Source: Bemisia tabaci (taxonomy: Eukaryota; Arthropoda; Insecta; Hemiptera; Aleyrodidae). Taken from it: a stretch of 64,000 nt of DNA. The first letter of the stretch is position 1. Each line of letters opens with the position of its first letter. The notes under the pieces are model-generated. The model saw only the letters and a list, made by a program, of their open reading frames with translations, made no database searches and was not told the DNA's origin. Below are positions 44,500-55,051 of this stretch, piece by piece. A program made the translations under genes and the position numbers. The DNA lies in NCBI RefSeq assembly GCF_918797505.1, contig NC_092797.1:25247372-25311371 (forward strand). Direction: 5' to 3'.

Positions 44500-45452
44500 G
44501 TGCTCAATTTTAATGCCACTTACGGCATTTGCCTGTTTTCAACTTGGCAACGCTGTAGCGCGCGGGAAAAATTTCGGGTGAACTTGCCAATGCCGGAAAA
44601 AGGCGTGTCTTGTGATAGGGAATAACATATCCAACTCCGGGCAAAATCCAAGCGTGGGGTAAAATCGCCGATTTTGAATAACCCTCTTTTGATTTTCTCG
44701 CGTGGAGCAGTCAGCCGTAAAGAAGTATCCGCGCATGTTGTCTTTACTTTCAGTTAAAAATCCAAAAACCTGTCTCTGTTGAATATTATAAGTATTTCTT
44801 CATACTTTAAAACACACCGCGCGTCTGTAGCTCACTCTCACACCGATAAATAGCTGCCACGTGTCTCTTCAAAAGCACTTAATTGGGTACTGCGGATCCG
44901 GGTATGGAACCCGCTTGACGAAATTTTGGAAAAATCGTATTTATACAAGTACCCACCTTTTACCTACCTATAACGTGAGTTTCAAATCGATTGCCCCCTT
45001 AAAATAAAACGCCATGTTCGACAACCGCGCTGCATACCCAGCTCTCTGTCCCCGCGTCGCGCGGTACCTACTCTCCGCGAGTGAGAGATTTGATGCTCCC
45101 GAGCAAGAGAGGTGGACTTCCGTCAATTTTGATCCTAAAATAGAACGTATATGTACCAATTTCTTTGGAATTGTATGCTCTTTCATGTCGTGCAAACAGA
45201 TTTTTGATTTTTCCATTACAGAAACATTTATCAGCATAAAACTGGAAAAAATGGAGATCTGCCAACGGTTTTTCAATTTTGAGAAAACCGCCTCATAGCT
45301 ACAAGTATTCCATTTTTTTTTGGAACACGTCTTATACCCTCTTTCGAAATTCTGACGCGTTCGGCAAATACCTACTATCCAGGTGGCTCCTATTTCGTGA
45401 GACACCGCCTGTTTACATAGTTTTATTTATTTCTTTTCTTTTCTTTTCACAG
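44500..45452. other. no gene recognised
   Basis: Ordinary sequence. Mirrored ORFs near 45.0-45.4 kb lack domains. Confidence 0.4.
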
Positions 45453-45555
45453 AGACATCGGACCATGTCCGACTGGATGGGTGACTACCGGCACGTGCGG
45501 AGAGAGGTTACCCCAACCCCACCCTGGTACGTCGTAGCCGCCGCTCTCCACATGA
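45453..45555 (+). CDS. short putative exon (MSDWMGDYRHVRR...)
   Basis: A TTTTCTTTTCACAG tract precedes and ACATGA|GTAAGT follows. The frame RHRTMSDWMGDYRHVRREV, then TPTPPWYVVAAAL, is the only open one. ATG at 45465 could start translation. Not recognised. Confidence 0.35.
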
Positions 45556-46537
45556 GTAAGTATCTCTCCTTTACATTTTATTGCATTATCCTTGGATACA
45601 ATTTTTCCTCCCCATGCACTGATCGACTAGGGAGGATAGAAATTTTCACCATCCGGCTCTACCCGCTCGGAGGAAGAAAAAATTTAAGTAGGCTGAGGTG
45701 AGGGAAGATCTGGATCTAAAAATCGGAGGACGACGGCGACTGTCTGGCGCCGCGCCGCCCCGCCGCACATGCGTTCCAGTGCCCCATCTAGGTGGCATTA
45801 ATTAGAACAATCACTGATGATGACATGTGTTATATGTTTATAGGGGTGTTTTGCGTCGCTGATCACGAATTTGAACTTTTTCGTCAGATTTTCAAGATTC
45901 CTGATTCAAAAATGGCGGCCGCGGTCAAAGTGGGGAAAATATTATTTTCTCAATTTCTTTTATTATGGCTCGCGGAGCGAGTCGCAAGTTCATCGCGAAG
46001 CGAGGAACCGGGGCTGCAGGGGCACTCCTCGGCTAGGCGTGACAGCTCGCTGATTACGGCTAATTTTATTAATAGGTGCGGAGCTGAACCATGCTAAGAA
46101 TGGTCTCTTCAAATCCAAAATCTTCTAGGTGGCACCCCCCCCCCCCCCCTGCGTGTCACCTTCCCTTAGGGGATTGGGGTGGGCGCGCCGACGATATATC
46201 TTCCCCACGTGCTGAAATTCCACGGCACAGCCCCGTCCATCCTACTGCCCCTCACCCTCAGCCTTGACGGGGTGAAACAAAACTATTGCCCCGGGAATTC
46301 ATGCGGCTATTTCCGGTTCGTTTCGGCTAATTACGTCATAGTATCATGAAAGGCATTGAATATCATTCCTTCTTCATAGGATCATATTTTAAATTTCATA
46401 TTTTTTCATAACTAAGATTGAAATTTTTGTTTAAGTATTGGTGTTCATTTCAGCAGTTGAACTATCTTCTTTCTTCCCTCTTTATTTTCTCGATGTTTAT
46501 GGCTGAATTTTGTTCTGTTTCCGGGCCGTGGAGACAG
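45556..46537. other. GC-rich patches, no gene recognised
   Basis: CpG-rich run near 45748-45770 and a C-run of about 15 at 46135-46150. Confidence 0.4.
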
Positions 46538-46776
46538 GCAATCGGCTGTACACCTGTTACAAACGGAGGTGAATCAACACTTTCACATCAACAGTCGATC
46601 ATCAGCGGGACGAGGAGGAGGCCGCCGCGGCGTGCGCGGGCGCGGGGCGAGATCATCAGCAAGACGTGGCCACGGAGGGAGAGGAGTCGCACAGGCAGCA
46701 GGAGTCACAGGCGCGGGGGTTCCGCGCGGCTATGGTCGCGGATTCATCCAGCACCAATTCGACCAATTCCTTGAAG
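46538..46776 (+). CDS. Arg/Gly-rich (RGG-type) exon
   Basis: Between GAGACAG and TTGAAG|GTAAAT one frame encodes an RG-rich region: SAGRGGGRRGVRGRGARSS, RRGHGGRG and GYGRGFIQHQFDQFLE. RGG regions bind RNA and are arginine-methylation targets. The frame is distinctive and open to a good donor. The next exon may be 46961-47009. Alternative frames are also open, so coding status is uncertain. Confidence 0.35.
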
Positions 46777-46960
46777 GTAAATAAATGTCTTCTATATTAG
46801 AGTAGTGACGACGGTAGACGTACTGGCGTCGCGGTACAGGTGGACGAGGAAGGGCCGCCGAGACCGCCGCGCCCTCTTGAAACATCTGAAAGGACTACAG
46901 TATAGCAGTTTCTTTCCCCTTATCCAATAAAATTAATAATTTTGTTCACTTTTAACACAG

Positions 46961-47009
46961 CGATTACCAAGGAAAAAATCAGCCTCAGACAGGAACGGCG
47001 TATAGAGGA
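46961..47009 (+). CDS. small exon following the RG-rich exon
   Basis: TTTAACACAG precedes and AGAGGA|GTAAGT follows. In phase with the RG exon it reads ITKEKISLRQERRIEE then TAA. An alternative phase reads DYQGKNQPQTGTAYRG, which is closer in composition to the RG region. Which is used cannot be decided. Confidence 0.3.
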
Positions 47010-47084
47010 GTAAGTTTATCAATAGGTCCGACATGAAATTTGTGGCTAAAATCTCAAATTTTGATGTAAAGTCACGAATTCGAT

Positions 47085-47391
47085 AAAATCGCTAAGATCA
47101 TCAACATCTCAGAGATTATCCTCGATCTTGTTGCAATAAAATCGCGATTTTATCGCTCGGCAATTTATAGCAATATTATCGCAACAAAAATCGCGATATA
47201 TGGCGATTTAATCTCGATTTAATCGACGAAAATTGATCGCGATTTTATTGAACAAAAAATTGCGATGCATAGCTATTTAATCGCCCTAAGTCGCAATTTT
47301 TCATTCGATAATATTGCGATAAATTGCCACCGATATAATCGCGATAATCAACCGATAAAATCGCTATTCATCGCGATCACTGCTACTTGGG
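47085..47391. mobile_element. ATCGCGATA-rich MITE, left end missing
   Basis: Right end CTACTTGGG at 47383-47391. It gives the uninterrupted version of the site occupied by the LINE at 27.4 kb (GCGATAATCAACCGATAAAA). Confidence 0.7.
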
Positions 47392-47779
47392 TCTGCTTCC
47401 CAAATGGTTTATAATTTAACATTTTTCCTCTGAGCAGTTAGATGAATAATTTATGAAATATGTAACTAGTCAAAACTTTCAATCATAAGGAATTTCGTTT
47501 TCCCGAAAAATCAGTGTGGGGTGTGGGCGTGATCTAACCAATGGAAAATCTTGTATTATTTTAATCTCATCATTAGTATTGCTAGCTAAATGTCTTGAGC
47601 CAATTGTTACTTTGTCGAGAATGCAGATCAATCTCAAGCAATGCAAATGCAGGTTATTCAATTTTTTTTTCTGAATTAGCCACATCTTATTTTTGACACT
47701 CTGTCAACAGTGAGATTTATTTTATTTCGCTGTAGTTGTTCCGCGACTTAATGTGTTGGGCTTTTTGTTCATGTTCCAG

Positions 47780-48912
47780 AAGATTTGTCGCTTGCAGCAG
47801 TATTCTGAAGAAGGGCAACAGAGCGCTCCGACGTAGAGAACAGCACAGACCAAGAAACTTTGGGGAGGGGGAAGAGGCAGAAGAGGAAGAAAGCATTTAC
47901 CTCAGAAGATGAGGGAGAGGACGATGAGGAAGAACGACTTAAAAGACCAAGAAATCAAGACGAAAATGATTATGATGATGAAGATTCTGACGAGACACAT
48001 TTTGACGTTGCAGGACATTTGCACAGTTCCCGATTTTTTGAAAAAGTGTACACTTGTACAAATATGCATAATTATTCATTTTCGATAGAAATGTGGCAGC
48101 GCTGAAGTGAAGTTAAGTAAGGATGTCACGAAAGTCCACTATCTTCTTGACCACACTACGATGGAAATTGATAAATTTGACAACAATTTAATCTATGACT
48201 TGTGTGACGTAATTTTCATGCCAAAAACTATACTTTTAGATTTTGAAAAAGCTGCCTTAAACGTTCCTGAAGCCCTTTACCCTGAACTTCCCTTAGGGCG
48301 TACCGATTTCACCTTGGCCAGTCATGGTTCAAAAAGATTTTAAATCTAGGTCTGTGTAGTGAATATAATAACAAAAATTCATTTTGATGTCTCTGCCCTC
48401 GAGTGGTGTAAAAGTAGTACGGCGCAGCAACAACAATCCATTTAAAGTTTCCTCGCCGATTCTAAAAAACTCCAACAATCCTAATGATTGTTTAGAAAGA
48501 GACAGCTTCCCGTTTGCATGCTCAACTCAGAGCAAAGAGAAATTGGACAGACTTGGCCAAGTGAGGGCGAACACCTCCGCAACTTTAAGAGAGGCAACTC
48601 ATCAGCAGCACAGGGCTATAGCTCCCCCGTAACTTCAAGGGCGGCTACTCATCAGCAGCACAGGGCTAACAGCTAACACCCCCGTAACTTCAGAGGCGGC
48701 AACTTATTAGCAGCACAGGGCTAAAACTCCCGTAACTTCAAGAGGGGCAACTTATGAGCAGCGCAGAGCCAACACCCCTGCAAATTCAAGAGAGACAACG
48801 CATCAGCTGCAAAATCCATCAAGACCGTCCCTCGCTTCACTGACATTGCATAACAACAGCGACAGCAACAACACTCTTCTTGAAATAAGCAAGAAGTTAG
48901 ATCGAATTGAAG
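47780..48912 (+). pseudogene. basic/acidic linker exon, copy 2 (broken)
   Basis: Same exon as 30317-31383: TTCCAG ... GAAG|GTAAGA. It keeps the TGA after LAAVF. It has CAG where copy 1 has TAG, but a TAA inside the HQQHRA repeats, and is interrupted at 48009-48379. The repeat block (ATHQQHRANTP units, ~45-51 bp) has about five copies here against two to three in copy 1. ORFs 47860-48105 and 48384-48632 are its fragments. Confidence 0.55.
48009..48379 (+). pseudogene. MULE transposase fragment, between 11-bp direct repeats
   Basis: It encodes IYDLCDVIFMPKTILLDFEK then AALNVPEALYPELPLG, matching the MULE transposase block ...xiltDFExaainA..., and in a shifted frame YRFHLGQSWFKKILNLGLC followed by SEYNNKN (family GCrFHlgQsxxrkiqxlGL). 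It is flanked by CATTTTGACGT (47998-48008) and CATTTTGATGT (48380-48390). The copy-1 exon has this site once (CAGTTTGATGT). No TIRs are seen at its ends. Confidence 0.65.
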
Positions 48913-48944
48913 GTAAGAATAGCTTAAACCATTTGTATTCAGTG

Positions 48945-48995
48945 TACATACATACATGAGTCGCTTTTATAGCGCTCTTTGGCGCTGTGCGACAC
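48945..48995 (-). mobile_element. 51-bp 3' stub of the RTE LINE
   Basis: TACATACATACATGAGTCGC, then TATAGCGCTCTTTGGCGC and GCGACAC. This is the same 3' terminus as the LINEs at 27.5, 60.0 and 62.4 kb, with essentially all of the body missing. Confidence 0.75.
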
Positions 48996-49117
48996 TTTAA
49001 TACACGCAAAAAGTAACAATGGTTAAACTGCAGGAAAGCATAATCTTGCCTGACTACATTACAGTGCCTTAATTTGCCATTAATTGCTGAGGAAGAATGC
49101 CTAACATTTTTTTATTG

Positions 49118-49263
49118 AAAACTTCCCTGATTTTCATTCTTTGTGCGAGGAATAATCTGTGAACATTTCAATTAATAGCTTGGGTTTTTTCTGAGAAGGG
49201 AAGAGGGAGCTAAGATTATGAAACACCATGAACAAGGTATGCGTTCCTGCAGTTTGACCGTCG
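49118..49263. mobile_element. diverged relative of the 37.5-kb MITE
   Basis: Shares TGATTTT..ATTC.TTGTGCG, TCTGTGAAMATTTCAA and the end AGTTTGACCGTCGAT with 37544-37794. Copy 1 of the duplication lacks it. Confidence 0.5.
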
Positions 49264-49563
49264 ATATTCTCTGCGTGCATTATGAATTGTGACTTTGTGT
49301 CTATGCTGACCCAAAAAACTTCCAACTCCAAAAGTTAATTAAGTCCATGAATTGTGGTGTGATCGGATAGAAATTTGCGAATTCTCACCTGTAACAGTGT
49401 GCATAGAGCCGAGACTGATTGCTGGAGATACCAAGTCTAACATGACCGCGAAAACTGAACACTTAAGTAGGTATTGCAGAGCTACTGATCAGGAAATAAT
49501 TTCTCTTGAGAATTAGGATGGACTTAGGTAAATAAATACACACATTAATTCCCTCTGATGCAG

Positions 49564-49802
49564 AAACAACATTGCTGAGAACAAGAACAAGGGTGATAAG
49601 AGGACCTAATAGAGGGGTTCCCAACGCCATTTCCCGAACAACGCAAATAGTCACGGCTGCAGTTGACAGCAATGAAAATGCCTCTCGAGGAACATCTCGC
49701 AGAGGGCGTCAAGCCAGAGGTCGCATAGGGCTCAAACTCATAGCTTAGACCTTGTAAATAATATCAATGCATACGATTTGGAAGATGACAGTCCTCGTAT
49801 CG
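49564..49802 (+). pseudogene. Arg/Thr-rich exon, copy 2 (frameshift)
   Basis: Same exon as 31974-32210. It has GAA where copy 1 has TAA, but a 2-bp insertion (GGTCGCATAGGG against GGTCGTAGGG) shifts the frame before the acidic end. Donor TATCG|GTAAGT intact. 49803-50916 is its intron, with no gene. Confidence 0.5.
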
Positions 49803-50916
49803 GTAAGTATTGTTTTTAATTTTGGAGTGTGATGAAGAATTTTAATAAGTGATTACATTCATGGCTTGCATAGCAGTGATAATGAAAACAGGGCTCTTTG
49901 TTTCTCAATAGAATCCTGGAAGTTCTGATTTATTAAAAATCAATTTTTTTTTCTCAACTGAATTTTCATAATTCACCAGAATAATTTCTATTTATCGTAA
50001 CCTCCATGAAGAATTCGCCTTTGTGTAACCCTTCATACCCTTCATCATTGAAATTAGGCTTTTAGGTTTTTTTTTTTTTTTTTTTTTATAAAATTAAAAA
50101 TTTTGGTTTTATTGGTTTTTATCGGTTTTTTATGTGTTTCATTGGTTTCACAAAACATCTTTGCTTTTCTCCTTCATCTCTTGAGGTCTCTATGAGCCAC
50201 GAAGGTAATTGGATTACCAGGTACAAGCAAAAACAATTAATCACATCACATCATTTACTTTATTGGACTTTCAAACACATGATGTTTCATGGCTCGTCAC
50301 TCAATAAGTTTTCGTTGTGATCAGTAACCAAGCATCCAAAATCATTGCTGTCACTTAAACACGAGGAAAAAATTGACAGAAAACGAGATCTAAGGAAAAT
50401 TAAAAGTAAAAAATATGACATCGAGCACCCCTTTTTAAAAAATAAAATGATATGATGCAATAACTCAGTGTATTTTTTTTTTTCGCTTGTCTTTGAATTG
50501 TGTGATTCTAAGTTTCCTATTAATATTTTTCAATAGATGGATATGGTAAGGATACTACATTCTACACATTATTTGAGAGAATTGGCAATTTTAAAAGGAG
50601 GAAAAGCGACCATGTTTATTGATTTATTATTAATCCTTTGGTCATTAAATGGTGCCAATAACTCCCTAGACTGCCATTTTAAGTCAAATGATGTACATTT
50701 TCAAGTAGTTAGCTGAGGGAGGTCCTATGGAAGCCACTGGATCATATACAACTTACATACAAATGAGACTCAGATTTTACTGTAATTCATGAAACATGTG
50801 TAATTTACATATTTCAGTCCCTCTGATAAGTCAGTTTACTATTTTAGTTAGCTCCTTCTCAAGTCGGTCTGCTTGAGGATTTTCAATTAATTAATAATGT
50901 TGCATCTTTGTTACAG

Positions 50917-51015
50917 CTGATGTTCATAATCAAATGACCCAGTGAATCAACAGAGGAGGACATAATCTGAATGACCAACCAACTGACAGTTCAAGCGAGT
51001 TGGATGAGGAAGAAG
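50917..51015 (+). pseudogene. small acidic exon, copy 2
   Basis: TTACAG ... GAAG|GTATTA, 99 nt, symmetric phase 1. Same TGA after NQMTQ as copy 1a. Donor kept, unlike 1a. Confidence 0.5.
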
Positions 51016-51225
51016 GTATTAGTTGGTCATGTTTATGTTTACATAAAATACGTAATGTTTCAGTTCCAAATATGCACATTTCAATGGATGTCAAAAAAAA
51101 ATTAGTATCACTTCTGGAAGGGAAAGATAGACAACATTCTCTCACTACTGTCTCGTGAATTTAAAAACCAGGTTCCGTTGAGAAGTTGTTGAAGGATTAA
51201 TTTTTTTCCTACTTGTTGATCAAAA

Positions 51226-51459
51226 ATGGAATCAAGGAAAAGGCGAGCAGAGGAAGAGTTGTCTGACTCTGACAGTTACGCAGAACTCAATTCCGGCGAT
51301 GAAAGTGATTACACTCCTTCAAATGAAGAATCTGGTGAAAGTTCTTCTGTCAGCGACGAGCCCTTGGCAAATTTAGTACCTTTAGCCAGGGCCAGGCAGC
51401 AGCAGGCGGGAGGAAATGGAGGGAGACCCTTCAGCGCCATCCACTTCCACATCCGATGA
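51226..51459 (+). pseudogene. acidic Ser-rich first exon, copy 2 (frameshift)
   Basis: Same ATG and first 60-odd codons as 33643-33906. A 4-bp insertion (GGAAATGGAGGGAGACCC against GGAAATGGAGACCC) shifts the frame, giving a different end (RPFSAIHFHIR). Confidence 0.55.
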
Positions 51460-51501
51460 TGCTGTTCCAGATGACGCAGAGAAACATGTGTAATTTACAT
51501 A

Positions 51502-51886
51502 ACTACAAAAACCCTCAAAAACATTTTTCGGGCAAAAAATCCGGTCGAGGAAATTGACGTGTCACTTCCTTTCAATTAAGTATAAGATAGGCAAAAACCT
51601 TTGATGAATTCCCAAAGTCCAATAAGCCTAATCTATCAAAAATCTTCAGAAACTTACTCGAAAGGAAAAAAATAAAATGAAAAATTAATCCCTTGCCAAA
51701 AACAAACAAAAAACCGATTTTGAGATAAATCCCTCGAATGAACTTGAAATCACAAAATCGGTCGAGAATGTCAACTGAAATTTTTCCCCCTTCAATTATG
51801 AGCTCCGCAATAAGCGTGACTCGCTTGTACCTTTTCATGCACGAGCCGCACGAATTCATCTCTTCTTCTCTCCTCTCCTTCCGTCC
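51502..51886. other. no gene recognised
   Basis: AT-rich junction sequence after the end of the duplication. Confidence 0.4.
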
Positions 51887-52054
51887 ATGGACAAAGATCC
51901 AACATTTTTCGGATTTACTGACGCGACCGGCTGCGGCTCGATGCTCTTAGTGAATCGGTGCCTTTTTATCCCTGATGTCCGCTTCAAGTCGGTTGCAGTT
52001 TCACCAGTCGACCCATTATTCCACAACCACATGTTAGACTTTTTCGAAACATGA
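51887..52054 (+). CDS. 55-codon ORF, possible first exon of gene B
   Basis: It starts at CCATGG, a good initiation context, and reads MDKDPTFFGFTDATGCGSML, then VNRCLFIPDVRF and PVDPLFHNHMLDFFET before TGA at 52052-52054. No domain recognised. Its position just upstream and its hydrophobic, well-mixed composition suggest coding. No donor connects it clearly to 52311. Confidence 0.35.
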   Translation: MDKDPTFFGFTDATGCGSMLLVNRCLFIPDVRFKSVAVSPVDPLFHNHMLDFFET

Positions 52055-52310
52055 TTCATCTGAAACGTGGATTTTTTTAAAGGGAGCTTACCATTCGCTT
52101 TGGATGGTAGGTAGGTTGTAAGTAATAATTTTCTTTATTTTCTTATACTCAATCAGTTCTAGGATCCCTACATCTGTACCATTGGATGACATTTCAACGG
52201 ACACGTTGGGTCCGGGCAAGTAAGGGGATTTCTGAATCGCAAAATTATTAGTGGAATCGTGATGATAGTGGAGAGGAGTTGAGTCCCCTCACGGAATGAG
52301 TCCCACTTAG

Positions 52311-54531
52311 GTCGTCTCTATGCTCCGGGAAGATTTTTTGTGTGCGTGGATGTTTCAACCGGGACGAAACATAACACAGCAATTATATTGGAGGTAAGAA
52401 TATAATTTCGTTTGGGTATAGAGTGATAGATTGATATGTAAAATTGTTGTCTTCTTCCATAAGGCTTGAAATGTTATCTCTTTGTTACAGGGATTGAAAA
52501 CAGTCGTGAAACTGTGTGATGAAGCAAAAACTAAAATTAAGAAGAGGTTCTTTTATATATCAAACGGAGGAAAGAAATGGACCGTTGAAAATTTCGCCTC
52601 ACTGAGAGACGACATTGAAAAGTTAGAGAACATCGTAGTATCCTACCACAAAAATCCGATTGATACAGATGACAAGAATGAGAAGAAAACTACGAAAACG
52701 GGACAAGAGAGAGCCGCTCCCCTCCCCGCAAGGGGTGAATGTTGGGGCCGGGCTCCCTACGGTGGAAATCTTATCTTGATGAATCCAGTCATCGACGTCA
52801 TCAGGGAAGATGAAACGAAAGAAACACCGCCACCTGAACACGATAAAGTAGCAGGAAGCAGTCAGACACACGTACCAGCTGATAACTTAAAAGAGGCAGA
52901 GAATCTGGATTGCCGCCAACGTTCAACACTTTTGGCAGGGGAAGGTTCATCCACTCAGAGTAAGGAATAACTTGTTTGTTTATGACTACTATATATGAAA
53001 TGATTTTACAAGTGGATCTACTTCTTTTATATTTAACATAATTTGAAAGTATGAGTGAATCAAAGCCAGATGTTAACACATACTAATAGAAACGGAGGGG
53101 TAAAGATTGTATCATAGTGAAATATTATGATTCAACATAAGGTAGAAACCGAAGACGACTTTCGTCGTAAATTAACCGGTTGTCTGTAGAGAATTTAGGT
53201 TGCGTAGAAAATAGGTATGGAATTCGCAGGGGAAACTACGAATTACAAGGGATGAAACTACTTCCTAACGGAGTAGTGTATCATCAATCAATGATTTCAT
53301 TTTCCAGAGACATGGGCCGAATATGAGGCTGAGTTGGAGACTAATGTAAACCTTTTGGCAGTAGGCCGTGCAGCCCTTCAGTCGTTCAATCAGAAGATGA
53401 TGATGACAAACAGACATACGATAGAAGAGCCGGGGAGGGACCCACTGTGTCTCGATACGACGGGAGAAGAAAGGATTATAAACGTAGTCATGGAAAGAAT
53501 ACTCGGAAAGGAATGTATCGCCGACATTAATGAAATGACATCAATTAATACACGTAAGAATGCATGAATAAAATTGCATGCCTCTTTAAATGGTAAAAAC
53601 TATTATACAGATAGACTTCCGTTGCTTCCAAAATATAACATACAAATATTAAGCGTCTAAGAAAATGAACAAATGTGTTCTAGGACGTCCTTCTGGAGAT
53701 GACGCAGAGGCAATGCTTCAAAAGAAAACGGCCATAACTAGGGACGCAGAGGGAAAAGAAATAGTAATACCCATCGTTGAAGACATAGAAGAAATTGCGG
53801 ATGAAGACGCCGAAGAAGCTTCGGCGACTGATGAGAGTAGTGATACGAGTGACGATGATGCCCATGTATCGAAAAATTTGATGATGGCGGCAGACACACA
53901 TGAAACAGGTATCCAAAATCATAATTACAATTTCAACATAGGATCCTCTTAAAAAGAATATTGTTTCAAAATGTCACTATTTAAAATAAAAATGTGAAAC
54001 AAGTTGTTTTTATTACAGGTAAAGGGAAAGGTTGGGTCAAGAAATTGCCGAAAAGTATTCCATTGCAGAAAGGTATCCTGAAAGTAACCTCGGAGGGATC
54101 TAGAGGTTCATCATCCACAGACGTCGATATGTTGGAAGAATCCCACCAGAGGTTCCTGGATTCGCTTCCAAAGAAAACGCGGAAGCGGATGGTGGGCAAG
54201 CAAGCATCCACTGATAGCTTTAAGAGTATCATGTATTCATCAAAACCTCTACCAGGAGACAAATTCATTTCCTCTCCTGTCATCAAAACCCCTGACGTTG
54301 TAGGCCTTCAAACACGTAGCAAGGTAAATGGCATTTGTAATCCAAAACGTTTACTAATATTCTTCGTGAAGTGGATGAATAAGACTTCTATTTGCCAAAG
54401 TACATACTCAAATACTAATTGAAAAATTTTGTTTCAACTTCTAGACTCGGGCAAGAAGCGAAGCAGAAACCATCCTACAAAGAAGCGGCCAAGCTGTTAA
54501 AAACACGAAAAAGGATGAAGAACCGAAGTAA
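52311..54531 (+). CDS. uncharacterised gene B, six exons, intact
   Basis: Exons 52311-52393, 52491-52959, 53308-53553, 53684-53908, 54019-54323, 54445-54531. All have AG/GT borders and phases that join without a stop (0,1,1,1,0) to TAA at 54529-54531, about 470 codons. Parts: LYAPGRFFVCVDVSTGTKH; FFYISNGGKKWTVENFASL; a Lys/Glu-rich tail; AEYEAELETNVNLLAVGRAA; an acidic exon (EDIEEIADEDAEEASATDE); a basic Ser/Lys exon (KGKGWVKKLPKS) and a charged end. The first two blocks are shared with gene A (13.5 kb) in the same exon order and phases. No known domain recognised; acidic and basic low complexity suggests a nuclear or chromatin protein. The 5' end is uncertain: an upstream piece at about 52158-52220 (IPTSVPLDDISTDTLGPG) would need a GC donor. 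AATAAA at 54787. Confidence 0.7.
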
Positions 54532-55051
54532 GCGAGAAACGGAAAGAAGGAGGAAAATGTCATCGGGTATTCAATTATCGGCTAAATAATTTTCTTAAAA
54601 ATACTTCCATTTCATTTCAAATAAGTATGAACCGAAACCTTCCTTCGATGTCAGAAAGGACTCAAACTGTTGAATTAATTTTTCAGTATGAAGTCATTTT
54701 AATTTTTCACAATATAAATAATGATCAAAGTTATTGAATAGATTTTTTCGAAAAACCAAAATTTTATAGTTTTATTATGAATTTATAATAAATTTTATAC
54801 CAATGACATGTATTTTGGGTCTTAATCTTCATATATTTCTCAATATCTTTCTACTTTGTAAAATAAATGTAGAATTTCGTATTCGTCAAGTAATTGTTAA
54901 CTGTGTAAACATGTTTCCATTTAAATATATATTTTTCCTTTCTTTGTACAAAAAAATTAAGTGTTTCATTAAATAAAAAATCCTATAAATTCATAGACTA
55001 CTCCAAACATTTCAGATCCAGGCATTAATACGAAACACGGATTGAAGATAT
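54532..55051. terminator. convergent 3' region with polyadenylation-like signals
   Basis: Very AT-rich. AATAAA at 54787-54792 (+) and TTTATT near 54772 (AATAAA on -), so the convergent genes at 52.3-54.5 and 55.05-57.4 kb may share this region for 3' end formation. Confidence 0.4.

Larger units (their letters stand above)
47085..51501. repeat. segmental duplication, copy 2 (pairs with 29.8-33.9 kb)
   Basis: Collinear with copy 1 from the MITE remnant to the phrase GTGTAATTTACAT at 51488-51500, where homology stops abruptly in the first bases of the local 33899-type repeat. So copy 2 was cut there, or unrelated DNA was joined. Confidence 0.85.

Noticed and set aside
44820..44935. tRNA-like sequence (GGATCCGGGTATGGAACCCG)
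   Set aside because: No A box at correct spacing and no cloverleaf pairing.
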